Positions 40,587-49,731 are shown, counted from the stretch's first letter. The stretch: DNA of 64,000 bases from Melioribacteraceae bacterium (GCA_016927595.1 JAFGMI010000021.1:1-64000); one strand, 5' to 3'. Notes: generated by a model from the sequence alone, not told the origin. Numbers and translations are program-made.

Positions 40587-41165
40587 TCAAACCACCTTTT
40601 GTATCATTTCATAAAGTCGTGATAACGGCAATCCAACAACGTTATAATAACAGCCCTCAATTTTTTTAACGAACACCGAACCGAAATCATCCTGAATACC
40701 GTAAGCGCCCGCTTTATCCATAGGACTACCGGATTCGACATAATCTTTAATAAGTTTATCATCGAGCTTGTTAAAAGTAACGCCTGTTTTAACATAATCG
40801 ACAAGAGTTTTGCCGTTGACGGTATTAAATAAAGCTAAGCCTGTGTACACAAAATGCTTGTTATTACTTAACTTATTGAGAATTCTTACCGCATCTTCTT
40901 TATCGGTTGGTTTGCCAATTATTTTTTTATCAAGTACAACTATCGTATCTGCTGTTATTATTATTCCTCTTTTCACTCTGGATTTAGCAAGCGACATTTT
41001 TTCAAGCGACAATCTTTTTACAGTTCTTATCGGATGTTCACCATCCAGTATCTCTTCCTTCAATTCCACATGGAAAGAATTAAATTTCAGATTTAATTGT
41101 TTAAGAAGTTTTCTCCGGCGCGGTGATTTAGAAGCTAAATAGAGTGGCACACTAAGTACAATCAT
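40587..41165 (-). CDS. maf: Maf-family nucleotide pyrophosphatase
   Basis: A 192-residue house-cleaning enzyme that hydrolyses non-canonical or pyrimidine nucleoside triphosphates. YLASKSPRRRKLLKQL near the N-terminus, ADTIVVLDKKIIGKP near residue 71, and GSPMDKAGAYGIQDDFG near residue 146 are the family landmarks. A later in-frame GTG (VPLYLASKS) is another possible start. The flippase-like gene follows without a gap. Confidence 0.95.
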   Translation of the reverse strand: MIVLSVPLYLASKSPRRRKLLKQLNLKFNSFHVELKEEILDGEHPIRTVKRLSLEKMSLAKSRVKRGIIITADTIVVLDKKIIGKPTDKEDAVRILNKLSNNKHFVYTGLALFNTVNGKTLVDYVKTGVTFNKLDDKLIKDYVESGSPMDKAGAYGIQDDFGSVFVKKIEGCYYNVVGLPLSRLYEMIQKVV

Positions 41166-41193
41166 AAAAAATCAGGAAAAGCTGAAGGATGGA

Positions 41194-41598
41194 TTATCTA
41201 AACAACGCTTTAATACTACCCCAGGTTCTTTTAACGGTTGTAGTAGTAGAGTGAACAACCTGTATATCGTTTGAATAAGTCGGTTGCGAACCGTCGTTAT
41301 TAACTATTTTAATTCTATATGTATAGAGCTGGTCGTTGGATTTGAAAACATTTTCATCAATATATTCATAATTCTGATCCTGGCGCGTATTAACCGTAGC
41401 AATCTCGATAAAGTCGTCATTGTTTACACTTTTTCTTTCAATAACAAAATGTTTAACGTTTACTTCAACTCCGGTTTGCCATCGAATAATTATATTTCCT
41501 CCGGAACTTTCTGCGGTGGGTGCAGTCGGGAATGTAGCATATCCATATAAAATTGTTACTGCCGCAAGTAGAAGAATTGTAAAAAAAGTTCTTTTCAT
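41194..41598 (-). CDS. Secreted fibronectin type III-like protein
   Basis: A 134-residue protein with a signal peptide (TFFTILLLAAVTILYGYA) and one beta-sandwich domain. GNIIIRWQTGVEVNVKHFVIE, then YTYRIKIVNNDGSQ, is the pattern of fibronectin type III-like modules in secreted Bacteroidota proteins. It ends WGSIKALFR with no T9SS domain. It may assist folding or surface binding, but this cannot be told from sequence. It stands between maf and the MATE transporter. Confidence 0.75.
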   Translation of the reverse strand: MKRTFFTILLLAAVTILYGYATFPTAPTAESSGGNIIIRWQTGVEVNVKHFVIERKSVNNDDFIEIATVNTRQDQNYEYIDENVFKSNDQLYTYRIKIVNNDGSQPTYSNDIQVVHSTTTTVKRTWGSIKALFR

Positions 41599-41659
41599 GG
41601 CAAAAATATATTTTTTCTGGACATAATAGTCAAGTAAATAATTATTGAAAAATAATTTA

Positions 41660-43021
41660 CTAGGAGGAACTATCGCCTTTTTTATACTGCCAGCTGCCGT
41701 ATTTGAACTTTAGAAACATCATCAGCGAATAGATTATTACATAAAACGGTAAAGCCGCCCATGCTCCCAGCAATCCGAAATCGAAAACAATACCGAGTAA
41801 ATATGCTGCCGGTAAAAAAATTATCCAATTAGCGACGATATCCGACATCATTACAAAAAAAGATTCACCAACTGCTTGTAATGAATTTGCCAGTACGACA
41901 CCGATGGCATAAAAAACCTGTCCGAACCCTGCAATACGCAAAGCTGGTACTGCAGCATCAATAACCTGCTGATCCTCGGTTATTAATATTAAAATCAACT
42001 GCGGAACTGCAATAAATATTATTCCAATCAGCAATGTATAAGCTGATGCAATTTTACTCGTTTTAAAACCATAAAATTTGGCTTTCTTAATATCTCTGCT
42101 TCCATATGAAGTACCTACAAGCGTCTGAACAGCAATACCAAATCCAAAACAGGGCATCATAGAAAATAGTAATGCTGAAATAATTACCTGACTGACAGCC
42201 TGTTCCAAAGTACCGATTATTCCAGTTATTGCTACAAAAATTAAAAAACCAATTAGTATAAACACATTCTGAAATGAAACCGGCAGTGAAATTCTGATAA
42301 TTCTTTCGGCAAGTTCTCTGCTGAAATGAAAAAAATTATAATAGAGGTATTTTTTTCTGTAATCCGATAATAAAGCAACGGAAATATAAAACAGAACATC
42401 GCACATAGTTGCAAGAGTTGAACCGATTCCGGCACCAGCCAGACCCATTCCTTTTAATCCGAAAGCGCCGAATATGAAAATATAATTAAAAATAATATTC
42501 AAAAAATTTACCAGTATTCCGGAATACATGAATATTTTAGTTTTCCCAATACCAAAGAAAAACCCTCTGTATGCGACTGAAATCAGAAAGAAAGGTATAC
42601 CCATGAAACGGAAATGCAGATAATCTCCGGCGAGTATTCCCACGACCGGATCTTTGCTGAAAAAATCAGCGATCTGATATGAAAAAAAAACACCTGTAGA
42701 AGCAACGATACCACCTATCAGTATTGATATTACTAAAGATGTATTCAATACTTCGCCGCATTTGCGGTAGTTTCCCGATCCGTAATTCCTGGCTACCAGT
42801 ACGTGCGTTCCGGTTGCAAGGCTCGAAAAAAAACTAATAAGTGCCCAGGTAGCCAGCACGCCGACACCCATGGCAGCGAGCGCATATGTTGCAGTTTCAA
42901 GGCGTCCTATCATCGCAGTATCCACAAGAGAAACTATCATCTGCGTTGATAACCCCGCAATCGCCGGTAATGCAAGCCTCAGTATTTTACGGTATTCGAT
43001 TATTAATTCGGATTTAGTCAT
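41660..43021 (-). CDS. MATE-family efflux transporter
   Basis: A 453-residue membrane protein with about twelve helices. The N-terminal GLSTQMIVSLVDTAMIGRL contains the MATE Asp position, and GTHVLVARNYGSGNYRKCGEV is the conserved loop after helix 2. Members exchange cationic drugs or metabolites for sodium or protons. The substrate is unknown. It ends the minus-strand run; an intergenic region with no clear features separates it from the divergent HTH gene. Confidence 0.93.
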   Translation of the reverse strand: MTKSELIIEYRKILRLALPAIAGLSTQMIVSLVDTAMIGRLETATYALAAMGVGVLATWALISFFSSLATGTHVLVARNYGSGNYRKCGEVLNTSLVISILIGGIVASTGVFFSYQIADFFSKDPVVGILAGDYLHFRFMGIPFFLISVAYRGFFFGIGKTKIFMYSGILVNFLNIIFNYIFIFGAFGLKGMGLAGAGIGSTLATMCDVLFYISVALLSDYRKKYLYYNFFHFSRELAERIIRISLPVSFQNVFILIGFLIFVAITGIIGTLEQAVSQVIISALLFSMMPCFGFGIAVQTLVGTSYGSRDIKKAKFYGFKTSKIASAYTLLIGIIFIAVPQLILILITEDQQVIDAAVPALRIAGFGQVFYAIGVVLANSLQAVGESFFVMMSDIVANWIIFLPAAYLLGIVFDFGLLGAWAALPFYVIIYSLMMFLKFKYGSWQYKKGDSSS

Positions 43022-43248
43022 TAAATCTAAAGGGAAAGCGATATTAAACTAATTACTAGTCCGCAAAAAATAGTTAAAAACAAATTCTGATTCCAAATAT
43101 ATTTTAGTATTTGAAGTATTGCTAAATCCGGCTAAACCATTGTAATAAAAGATATTTTGATTATATCTAATTATACAATTTATTTATTGCTTCATTTTTA
43201 TTATTTTTTCCATCATATTATTGCTTAACCATCTGAGGAAATACTTTC

Positions 43249-43818
43249 ATGACAAAGCAAGAAGAAATCAAATTCTTACTCACAACATACGGAATTAAAC
43301 AAAGTTGGGTAGCAGAAAAAATAGGTATTAAAAACCAGACACTCACATTTCTGCTCAATGACATCGAAAAATTCGACGATGAGCTTTATGGAACGATAAA
43401 GGAATTAATTGACAAGTATCAGTATGATTTAGGTTTCGACGATCATGATAAGACAACGGAAGAATTGGAACTTTTTGATGAAAATCAATTGAAAAAAGGA
43501 ATCGGCAACAGGATTAGAATATTTGCAAAGAGAAAATACAGCACTTTGAAAAAACTTGCTGAAGCAATGGATATATCGCCCCAGCAGTTACAGCAGTATA
43601 TAAGCGGTAACCGTGAGCCGGGTTCAAGAATATTAATTAAATTTATGAGACTCGGGTGCGATATAAACTGGTTATTAGGCGGTTCTGAAAGTATTGAGTC
43701 CTACAGGATATACAAACTTGAAAATGAGATCAGGAAATTACAAATAGCGTTATCCCAGATCGAGAGTATCTCATCAGGTTCTATCCATCCTCATCATAAG
43801 GAGCAAAGTGGTGGATAA
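43249..43818 (+). CDS. Transcriptional regulator with two helix-turn-helix regions
   Basis: A 189-residue protein with an N-terminal HTH (IKQSWVAEKIGIKNQTLTFLL, residues 17-37) and a second HTH_3-like region (LKKLAEAMDISPQQLQQYIS, about residues 98-117). An acidic linker and a C-terminal helical tail with a likely coiled coil (YKLENEIRKLQIALSQI) complete it. LGCDINWLLGG after the second domain is typical of phage-repressor-like proteins of Bacteroidota. GAGGAAA precedes the ATG. A small overlapping ORF follows. Its target is unknown. Confidence 0.85.
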   Translation: MTKQEEIKFLLTTYGIKQSWVAEKIGIKNQTLTFLLNDIEKFDDELYGTIKELIDKYQYDLGFDDHDKTTEELELFDENQLKKGIGNRIRIFAKRKYSTLKKLAEAMDISPQQLQQYISGNREPGSRILIKFMRLGCDINWLLGGSESIESYRIYKLENEIRKLQIALSQIESISSGSIHPHHKEQSGG

Positions 43819-43906
43819 AAAAAACAATGCCTTCGATAACCGGGTTATGATAATATCTGTAGTAATTTTAATAATACTAACAGCAATAGTAAACCTGATT
43901 ATCTGA
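43811..43906 (+). CDS. 31-residue single-helix membrane protein, unlisted
   Basis: Not in the ORF track. GTG at 43811 (or 43808) opens a frame reading VDKKNNAFDNRV, then a hydrophobic helix (MIISVVILIILTAIVNLII), then TGA. AAGGAG lies at 43798-43803, four to seven bases before the two GTG codons, an excellent site, and the frame overlaps the end of the HTH gene. These features favour a real, translationally coupled protein. Length and composition resemble small regulatory membrane proteins, but no function can be assigned. Confidence 0.6.
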   Translation: MDKKNNAFDNRVMIISVVILIILTAIVNLII

Positions 43907-44060
43907 ACATAATTCATGTGTTTAAAAAATCTCATTCCATGTTCATAATTCCCGAAGCATTTCAATCCCGTGTTTAAACCGAAAAAGTGTTGGCTATAAA
44001 CTTAAATATTAAGTCGGCTGATAATAGGATTTAGTGAATCTTCTGATATGGTTGTTAAAG

Positions 44061-44585
44061 TCAGTTGATAACTTCTATGATTGTATTTTTTTCTGTGATC
44101 TCTGCTCTTATCCTGACGAAATTTTTACCATCATCCCCGGTTTCAATTCCCTGAGCAGCAACAATAATCCTTTTCGGTTCCATCGTAAAATTAAATGTAC
44201 CCTGTTGTGTGCTTATAATTATTCCCGATTGTTCACTGTCGCCGTTTTTCTTTTTTAATAATCCCTTCGCTTTCCCTCCCGATTTTTCCAGACCCTTGCC
44301 TTTTGATTTTGTTGTATCCTCCTTTTCTTCGTCTGAAGATATATCCTCGGAGGTATACAATGCTGAATGCGGTTCCCAGCCTATAAATGAACCGCCGCCG
44401 CCGTTCTGTTCGACAGGCTTTTTATAATATGCAATTGCCATATCGGAAAATAAATAAATTTTATTGGTAAGATAATCTCTGTTGGCTTGTGCTGCTGAAG
44501 TTACAAAAATATCTATTGCTACGAAGATAGCAATTCCGACAAGTATAATCCCCAGAGTTATTAAAAGCAGTTGTTGTTGACCCAC
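44061..44585 (-). CDS. Pilin-like membrane protein of unknown function
   Basis: A 174-residue protein beginning MGQQQLLLITLGIILVGIAIFV: one N-terminal helix with little before it, as in pilin-like and minor pseudopilin proteins. I recall this N-terminus as recurrent in Ignavibacteria, followed as here by a short periplasmic region with YKKPVEQNGGGGSFIGW. The middle is a charged low-complexity segment and the C-terminal third is beta-rich. The start is GTG with GGGGAG five bases upstream. It is next to the tRNA gene and is not in an operon. Confidence 0.72.
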   Translation of the reverse strand: MGQQQLLLITLGIILVGIAIFVAIDIFVTSAAQANRDYLTNKIYLFSDMAIAYYKKPVEQNGGGGSFIGWEPHSALYTSEDISSDEEKEDTTKSKGKGLEKSGGKAKGLLKKKNGDSEQSGIIISTQQGTFNFTMEPKRIIVAAQGIETGDDGKNFVRIRAEITEKNTIIEVIN

Positions 44586-44940
44586 AGTAGCTCCCCAGCT
44601 GTTCGGTCTTTTAATTAGTTGAAACTGATACTGAATATCTAATTACTATATTCAACTTCAATAATTAGTTGATTGTAATTGTCTTTTTGCCCGATTACGC
44701 TGGTAAATATATCAAAATAATACCTTCGAAACTACTGAAATTAAACGGAGGAATTGAATAGTTGACTAGCGAATCTGAGCTGAATTTTTGCTTTTCATTT
44801 TCAATATGATGTTAAAAATTTAATTATTGTCTGGTAATTGATCAGGGTATGCTTCAGGTTTACAGTTATTCTCTTTTCCTGTATTCACAACCGTAGTTCC
44901 GAGCGATGTGAGTGTTTTGTCTTCGGACTTCGCCGTGATA
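44586..44940. other. Intergenic region between pilin-like gene and tRNA hairpin
   Basis: About 355 bases of AT-rich sequence. It has a short direct repeat with an inverted partner around 44615-44665 (AATTAGTTGA and TTCAACTT). A minus-strand open frame of about 52 codons ends near 44819 but has no start codon or ribosome site. No RNA gene was recognised. Confidence 0.45.
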
Positions 44941-44970
44941 GGCTTCGTTCCTCTTAAACGGAACGAAGCC
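44941..44970. other. Eleven-pair perfect hairpin next to tRNA-Ala
   Basis: GGCTTCGTTCC and GGAACGAAGCC pair perfectly around an eight-base loop. It lies four bases beyond the tRNA 3' end on the minus strand and has no following T run, so it is not a standard terminator. It could be a processing or stability element of the tRNA precursor. Confidence 0.75.
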
Positions 44971-44973
44971 TTG

Positions 44974-45046
44974 TGGAGCTAAGCGGGTTCGAACCGCTGA
45001 CCTTTTGACTGCCAGTCAAACGCTCTCCCAACTGAGCTATAGCCCC
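44974..45046 (-). tRNA. tRNA-Ala (anticodon GGC)
   Basis: The minus strand folds as a 73-base cloverleaf. The acceptor stem GGGGCTA pairs with TAGCTCC and includes the G3-U70 pair that identifies alanine tRNAs. The anticodon loop is CTGGCAG, giving GGC, which reads GCC (and GCU). The T arm contains GGTTCGAACC-type sequence, and the variable loop is AGGTC. The discriminator base is A. CCA is not encoded (the genome has CAA), so it must be added enzymatically. Confidence 0.96.
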
Positions 45047-45098
45047 GTATCAATAAAATTAACGGTGTAAAAGTAATTAAGTTATATTGTTTTGTCAA

Positions 45099-46430
45099 TT
45101 ATTCCTTCTGTCTCAATTCGTTTTCATGTAATGATATTGTATAGTGTACTTCTCCGGACTTTTTAATTATACTCATTGTTAATTTACGGTTTTTCCGCTC
45201 ACCTGTTACTTCAATGAATCCGAAGTTTCTATCAGGCAGCAGACTTTCTTCAATCCTGGCTGAATTCGGATATACTCTTGAAGATGGACCTGCAGTAAGC
45301 GGGGATATTGTAAATTCATACAGAGGGTATGTCCCTTGTCTTTCTAATTTTGTAACCTCCGATCTGTGCACATCACCTGTAAGAAATATAACTCCTGGTA
45401 TTTTTTCTGTTGTAATTAAATCAATAATTCTCTTTCTCTCCGATGGGTAAGCAGAATGATTTTCCCCGCCAGGATCCGGATTTAGAAATTGCGTCCCTAT
45501 TACGACAAACTTAAACGGTGCAAAGCTTGAAGTCAAAGCATCCATTAACCAATCTACCTGATGCACACCTAAAATTTCGCGTTCAGTACTCTCCCTGTTT
45601 TCAGGGCTCCTGTAATACCTGTCATCCATCAGGAAGAAATCCAGATCTCCCCACTGGAACTGAGTAGTAACACCGGGTTTTCCCATAACACCGAAGGATG
45701 GATTAGCCCAGAATAATTTAAACACTTCAAGTGTTGTTGCCTTATTCCAGAAACTGCGGTCGCTGTTATTCGGTCCGAAGTCGTGATCATCCCATGTAGC
45801 ATAGTGGTGAGTATTTGCAAGCAACTTTTGAAGCTCATCAGTACTTCTGGTGTGAGTGTATCTTTTCAGTATCGAGGATCTTGCAGACCAGTCAGCCTCC
45901 CGCAAATAAACATTATCACCCATCCAGATCATGAACTCAGGCTTACCTGAATAAACATGCTCAAGAATTTCATACTCACCGCCGTAAGGTTTACCTGGTC
46001 TGTCGTATTCATCTTCATTAATGTACAAACAGCTGGCAAAAGCAAATTTGATACCTGGAGGATTTTTTCGCCACTGCCACAATTCCTGTGTCTTAAATTT
46101 TGTCGGGTAACCGAATTCCAGTAAATGATCGTTTATATAAACCGAGTAATTGTATTCTTTGCCTGGTTCCAACTGATCTGCAATTAATTTCGCAGTGAAA
46201 GCATCAACTTTTTTGGTATTTACTACATCTGTAGAATACTTAATGGCATGATTAAATTTATCCCAGTATTCAATTCTTACTGATGCCGGCGCCGTTGTCT
46301 GAATCCATATACTCACCTCACGCATCGTTGAATATCCCAGCATCGGACCTGACTGCAGCAGGCTGTTTTGAGCTTTAGTGTTAATTATTGTGACGAATAC
46401 AATTACTGTAAGAAGTATTTTATACCTCAA
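45099..46430 (-). CDS. phoD: PhoD-family alkaline phosphatase/phosphodiesterase
   Basis: A 443-residue exported metalloenzyme. A signal peptide (ILLTVIVFVTIINTKA) is followed by an N-terminal fibronectin-like domain and the PhoD metallophosphatase domain: FMIWMGDNVYLREADW, YATWDDHDFGPNNSDR and FLTGDVHRSEV hold the metal-binding Asp and His residues. Family members release phosphate from phosphodiesters and monoesters. The start is TTG with GAGGTG five bases upstream. No twin-arginine motif is visible in the short signal, unlike many PhoD enzymes. Confidence 0.9.
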   Translation of the reverse strand: MRYKILLTVIVFVTIINTKAQNSLLQSGPMLGYSTMREVSIWIQTTAPASVRIEYWDKFNHAIKYSTDVVNTKKVDAFTAKLIADQLEPGKEYNYSVYINDHLLEFGYPTKFKTQELWQWRKNPPGIKFAFASCLYINEDEYDRPGKPYGGEYEILEHVYSGKPEFMIWMGDNVYLREADWSARSSILKRYTHTRSTDELQKLLANTHHYATWDDHDFGPNNSDRSFWNKATTLEVFKLFWANPSFGVMGKPGVTTQFQWGDLDFFLMDDRYYRSPENRESTEREILGVHQVDWLMDALTSSFAPFKFVVIGTQFLNPDPGGENHSAYPSERKRIIDLITTEKIPGVIFLTGDVHRSEVTKLERQGTYPLYEFTISPLTAGPSSRVYPNSARIEESLLPDRNFGFIEVTGERKNRKLTMSIIKKSGEVHYTISLHENELRQKE

Positions 46431-46526
46431 TTTTCACCTCTTATCGCTTTAATATTTTTATAATTTTATCACTAAATTAAGAAAGTGCAAATTAGCTATT
46501 CCACTGTAAACAATATAATAATTGAA

Positions 46527-46934
46527 ATGAGAAAATCTTATTTAATTTTGTTGAGTATACTTTTATCGGTCACTATTTTCAACTCTTGCGACGATACTGT
46601 AACCGGTAATGATATTGATAATAGATTAATCCCCGATAAAGACGTAAGTTTCCAGACACATCTCCTCCCTGTTTTTAATGCTAAGTGCAGTACCAGCGGA
46701 TGTCATGATAACGTTTCGATGGCTGGAGGCTACTCGATGGTTTCGTGGTCATCAGTCGTGGAGCCTGGAATCGTGAATCCCTTCAGCGCTGAAACAAGCA
46801 TTATTATCTGGCGGATTGATCCCAGATACGGATTCGATCCAATGCCGCCGCTTGGACAGCCGGTTACACCCATGACGGAAGATCAGATTCAGGGTGTTGT
46901 TACATGGATAAACGAAGGCGCAAAAAACAACTAG
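46527..46934 (+). CDS. Lipoprotein with CX4CH heme-like motif
   Basis: A 135-residue lipoprotein (LLSVTIFNSC) whose single CSTSGCH motif has four residues between the cysteines. Downstream MPPLGQPVTP and EDQIQGVVTWINEGA resemble small c-type cytochromes, in which the MPP Met is the sixth ligand. Bacteroidota have many such proteins of unknown partners. The track starts at GTG 46485, but the ATG at 46527 begins directly before the hydrophobic signal and is preferred. It diverges from phoD and is followed by a DUF123 gene. Heme attachment to a CX4CH motif is plausible but unproven. Confidence 0.72.
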   Translation: MRKSYLILLSILLSVTIFNSCDDTVTGNDIDNRLIPDKDVSFQTHLLPVFNAKCSTSGCHDNVSMAGGYSMVSWSSVVEPGIVNPFSAETSIIIWRIDPRYGFDPMPPLGQPVTPMTEDQIQGVVTWINEGAKNN

Positions 46935-46952
46935 ATTTTAACCAATAAATAA

Positions 46953-47438
46953 ATGAAAAACATTTCTTCAGACGATCTTGATGAAATTAAGAGCGGTGTA
47001 TACCTTCTTGAAATTTTTGCTGAAAAACAATTTAAGATCAACGTGAAAAAGTTTAATAAAATTATATTCCCCGCAGGTTATTATTATTACGCAGGATCTG
47101 CTCAGAAAAGTCTGGACAAACGTATTAAAAGGCACTTCAGACAAGCTAAAAATTTACATTGGCACATTGATCATATAACGACAAAAAAAGAGATCCAAAT
47201 TCAATGCGTAATAATCTTTCCCGGCTATACTAAAGAAACCGAATCTCGCCTGGCAAATTCTTTAGAAGGAATAGCGGGTATAAAAATTACTGCACATGGA
47301 TTCGGAAACTCTGATACGAAAGATACCAAGACTCATCTGTTTCATTCAAAGCGCAGATTAAATCACAGCCATTTTTCAGACCGGTACCATTCAACCGTGC
47401 GTTTCATACCATCCTCCAGCGAAAATTCCGGAGTATAG
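46953..47438 (+). CDS. DUF123 GIY-YIG-like nuclease protein
   Basis: A 161-residue protein of the DUF123 family related to GIY-YIG nucleases. SGVYLLEIF, then FPAGYYYYAGSAQKSLDKRIKRH, has the GYYYYAGSA core with catalytic Arg/Tyr residues, and the HWHIDHI segment follows. It continues with ETESRLANSLE and KTHLF, normal for DUF123. The last 25 or so residues run across the end of the convergent SDR gene. Whether members cut DNA is not established. Confidence 0.85.
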   Translation: MKNISSDDLDEIKSGVYLLEIFAEKQFKINVKKFNKIIFPAGYYYYAGSAQKSLDKRIKRHFRQAKNLHWHIDHITTKKEIQIQCVIIFPGYTKETESRLANSLEGIAGIKITAHGFGNSDTKDTKTHLFHSKRRLNHSHFSDRYHSTVRFIPSSSENSGV

Positions 47439-48355
47439 CCCAGTTCTTTTTCAGCCTTTGTTATATCGCACGTCCAGTACCTCTGCACAAAATCCCTTGC
47501 CTTTTCTATATTAAACGTTGCCGCTTTTGAACTGAATAATGAAAACAATTCTGCAAAAAACGCAACTGTATAGACTAAGAAATGAGGGAATCTGAGTGTA
47601 ACCGCTTTCTTGCCCATAGCTGCTGATATAGCTTTACTGATACGATGCCATGTATAATACTCTTTCGAACTGATAAAGTAAGTCTGCGATTCTGCATTTT
47701 CTTTTGTGGCTGCCAGGTACATACCGTTAGCAAGATCTTTTACATAAATTATACTTACTTTTTTTTCATCGAATCCCACCATAGTCATCAGTCCGTTTTT
47801 GTAGGTCTTAAGAACCAAATAAATTTCCGTATCACGTTCTCCGTAAACAGCAGGTGCTCTTATTATTGTGATTGGTATTTTATCCATAAAACTTTGTGCA
47901 AGTCTTTCCTGAGCTAATTTACTTTTGCCGTATCTGGTTATTGGTCGTGGTTCTGTCTCCTCATTATTGGCAAGATCTGATTTGCTTGGTCCCGATGCCG
48001 TTTGGCTGCTTACAATCAGCACTCTCTTAATACCCGGATTAACCTTCACAACTGTTCCGAGAAGATTTTTTGTAGTTTCAACATTACCTCTTAAATAGTC
48101 CTCGTTCCGTTTTGCTTTTACTACTCCAGCAATATGGAATAAATAATCCGCATCTTTGAGCACGTCTTCAAGCGCATGCGTATCAAAGAGTCCGCATTTA
48201 ATTATCTCCACAGGTTTATTTTCGAGCCATCTGAGATTACTGCTCTCCCTAACAATACATTTAACAATATGACCTTTCTCAATTAGGAGGTCTACCATAT
48301 GGCTTCCTACAAAACCGGAGCCGCCAGTTACAACAGATATAGTTTTACTTTCCAT
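47363..48355 (-). CDS. NAD(P)-dependent epimerase/reductase, candidate ceramide reductase
   Basis: A 330-residue extended SDR protein. VVTGGSGFVGSHMVDLL is the Rossmann motif, SSQTASGPS carries the active-site Ser region, and YGKSKLAQERL supplies Tyr and Lys. A hydrophobic stretch near the C-terminus (FPHFLVYTVAFFAELFSLF) suggests membrane association, as in 3-beta-HSD-like reductases. The track extends it to 48433, but the added residues look non-coding and ATG 48355 is preferred. It is divergent from the SPT-like gene, and in Caulobacter a related SDR (CerR) reduces 3-oxo-ceramide; that role here is inference. Confidence 0.75.
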   Translation of the reverse strand: MESKTISVVTGGSGFVGSHMVDLLIEKGHIVKCIVRESSNLRWLENKPVEIIKCGLFDTHALEDVLKDADYLFHIAGVVKAKRNEDYLRGNVETTKNLLGTVVKVNPGIKRVLIVSSQTASGPSKSDLANNEETEPRPITRYGKSKLAQERLAQSFMDKIPITIIRAPAVYGERDTEIYLVLKTYKNGLMTMVGFDEKKVSIIYVKDLANGMYLAATKENAESQTYFISSKEYYTWHRISKAISAAMGKKAVTLRFPHFLVYTVAFFAELFSLFSSKAATFNIEKARDFVQRYWTCDITKAEKELGYTPEFSLEDGMKRTVEWYRSEKWL

Positions 48356-48483
48356 AAGATTATATAAATTATTGTTATGATTGATTTTATAGAGATTAAA
48401 TAATAATTTTGCCTGATTCTTATTTTTGAACAATCACAAAATAATAAAATTACCTCACTAAATTATAATTCCAGGAGGACTAA

Positions 48484-49674
48484 TTGGATTTATTCAAGAA
48501 GTGTTACGACTTTACACGAGCTGACGAAGTAAAAGCAATGGGAGTATATCCATACTTCAGAGCCATAGAGGAAAACGAAGGACCTGTTGTACAAATTGAA
48601 GGCAGAAAAATTGTAATGGCAGGATCAAATAATTACCTTGGATTAACAGCCCATCCAAAAGTTAAAGAAGCAGCTATAAAGGCAGTTGAAAAATACGGTA
48701 CTGGTTGTTCGGGCTCTCGATACCTTACCGGTACGCTGGATCTTCATATAGAACTTGAAGAAAAACTTGCTAAATTTTTCAATAAGGAAGCGGTAATGCT
48801 TTACAGCACTGGCTATCAGACTGCACAGGGAATTATTCCCACCTTAGTTCAGCGTGGCGAATACGTTGTTTCGGATAAAGATAATCACGCCTGTATTGTT
48901 GCAGGAAATTTGATGGCAAGAGGTGCTACCGCCGATGTCCTTCGGTACAAACATGCCGACATGAAGGATTTGGAAAGAGTTATCAGCAAGGTAGATAAAG
49001 ATATCCCTAAATTAATAGTGAGCGACGGCGTTTTCAGTACAGGAGGTGAAATTGTTGATTTACCCGAACTGGTTAAACTTGCCAAAGAATATAATGCAAA
49101 AATTTTAATAGATGATGCACATGCCGTTGGTGTAATCGGTAAAGGCGGCAGGGGTACTGCAAGTGAATTCGATCTTGAAGATCAAGTAGATATGACAATG
49201 GGTACTTTCAGCAAGACCTTTGCTTCACTAGGCGGTTTCGTGGCAGCCGAAGCAAAAGTAATAGATTATCTCAAACACCACTCACCTGCACTGATATTCA
49301 GCGCATCACCTACACCTGCATCAGTTGCCGCTGCACTGGCAGCTTTAGAGATATTAGAAGCAGAACCCTGGAGAGTAGATAAATTAGTAAGTAATGCCGA
49401 CAGAGTACGAAAAGCCTTAACCGAAGCAGGATTCACGGTAATAGATGGAAGAACCGGAATTGTTCCCGTAATTGTAGGTGATGACGGACTTGCATTTCAA
49501 ATGTGGCGCAAGCTTTTTGATGCCGGTGTTTTCGTTAATGTATTTATTTCTCCCGGTGTGCCTCAGGGCAGACAAATGATGCGTACAAGTTACATGGCTA
49601 CACATGAAGATGAACATCTTGATTATATAGTGAATACATTCATTAAAGTCGGGCAGGAACTGGGGTTGGTCTAA
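48484..49674 (+). CDS. Serine palmitoyltransferase-like PLP-dependent acyltransferase
   Basis: A 396-residue alpha-oxoamine synthase. [15 protein letters not shown] near residue 20, [47 protein letters not shown] and the PLP lysine in [13 protein letters not shown] are present. The YPYFR.I start and [12 protein letters not shown] are closest to bacterial serine palmitoyltransferases, which make 3-ketosphinganine, rather than to BioF or Kbl; this is judged from memory of those sequences. The start is TTG (LDLFKKC) with AGGAGG six bases upstream. No biotin genes are near. A terminator follows at 49697. Confidence 0.82.
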   Translation: MDLFKKCYDFTRADEVKAMGVYPYFRAIEENEGPVVQIEGRKIVMAGSNNYLGLTAHPKVKEAAIKAVEKYGTGCSGSRYLTGTLDLHIELEEKLAKFFNKEAVMLYSTGYQTAQGIIPTLVQRGEYVVSDKDNHACIVAGNLMARGATADVLRYKHADMKDLERVISKVDKDIPKLIVSDGVFSTGGEIVDLPELVKLAKEYNAKILIDDAHAVGVIGKGGRGTASEFDLEDQVDMTMGTFSKTFASLGGFVAAEAKVIDYLKHHSPALIFSASPTPASVAAALAALEILEAEPWRVDKLVSNADRVRKALTEAGFTVIDGRTGIVPVIVGDDGLAFQMWRKLFDAGVFVNVFISPGVPQGRQMMRTSYMATHEDEHLDYIVNTFIKVGQELGLV

Positions 49675-49696
49675 TTTATGAAATAAATATTATTTT

Positions 49697-49731
49697 AAAG
49701 CATACTGATATTTATTGGTATGCTTTTTTTT
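49697..49731 (+). terminator. Rho-independent terminator after the SPT-like gene
   Basis: AAAGCATAC, a 12-base loop, GTATGCTTT and a run of eight T. It separates the SPT-like gene from the GNAT-fold gene, and the 12 extra N-terminal codons of the ORF track's version of that gene would overlap it. Confidence 0.9.

Noticed and set aside
44941-44970. Hairpin considered as a tRNA terminator
   Set aside because: No T run on either strand after the stem; recorded instead as a hairpin of unknown role.
44819-44978. Minus-strand open frame of about 52 codons after tRNA-Ala
   Set aside because: It has no start codon or Shine-Dalgarno and runs across the hairpin; probably chance.
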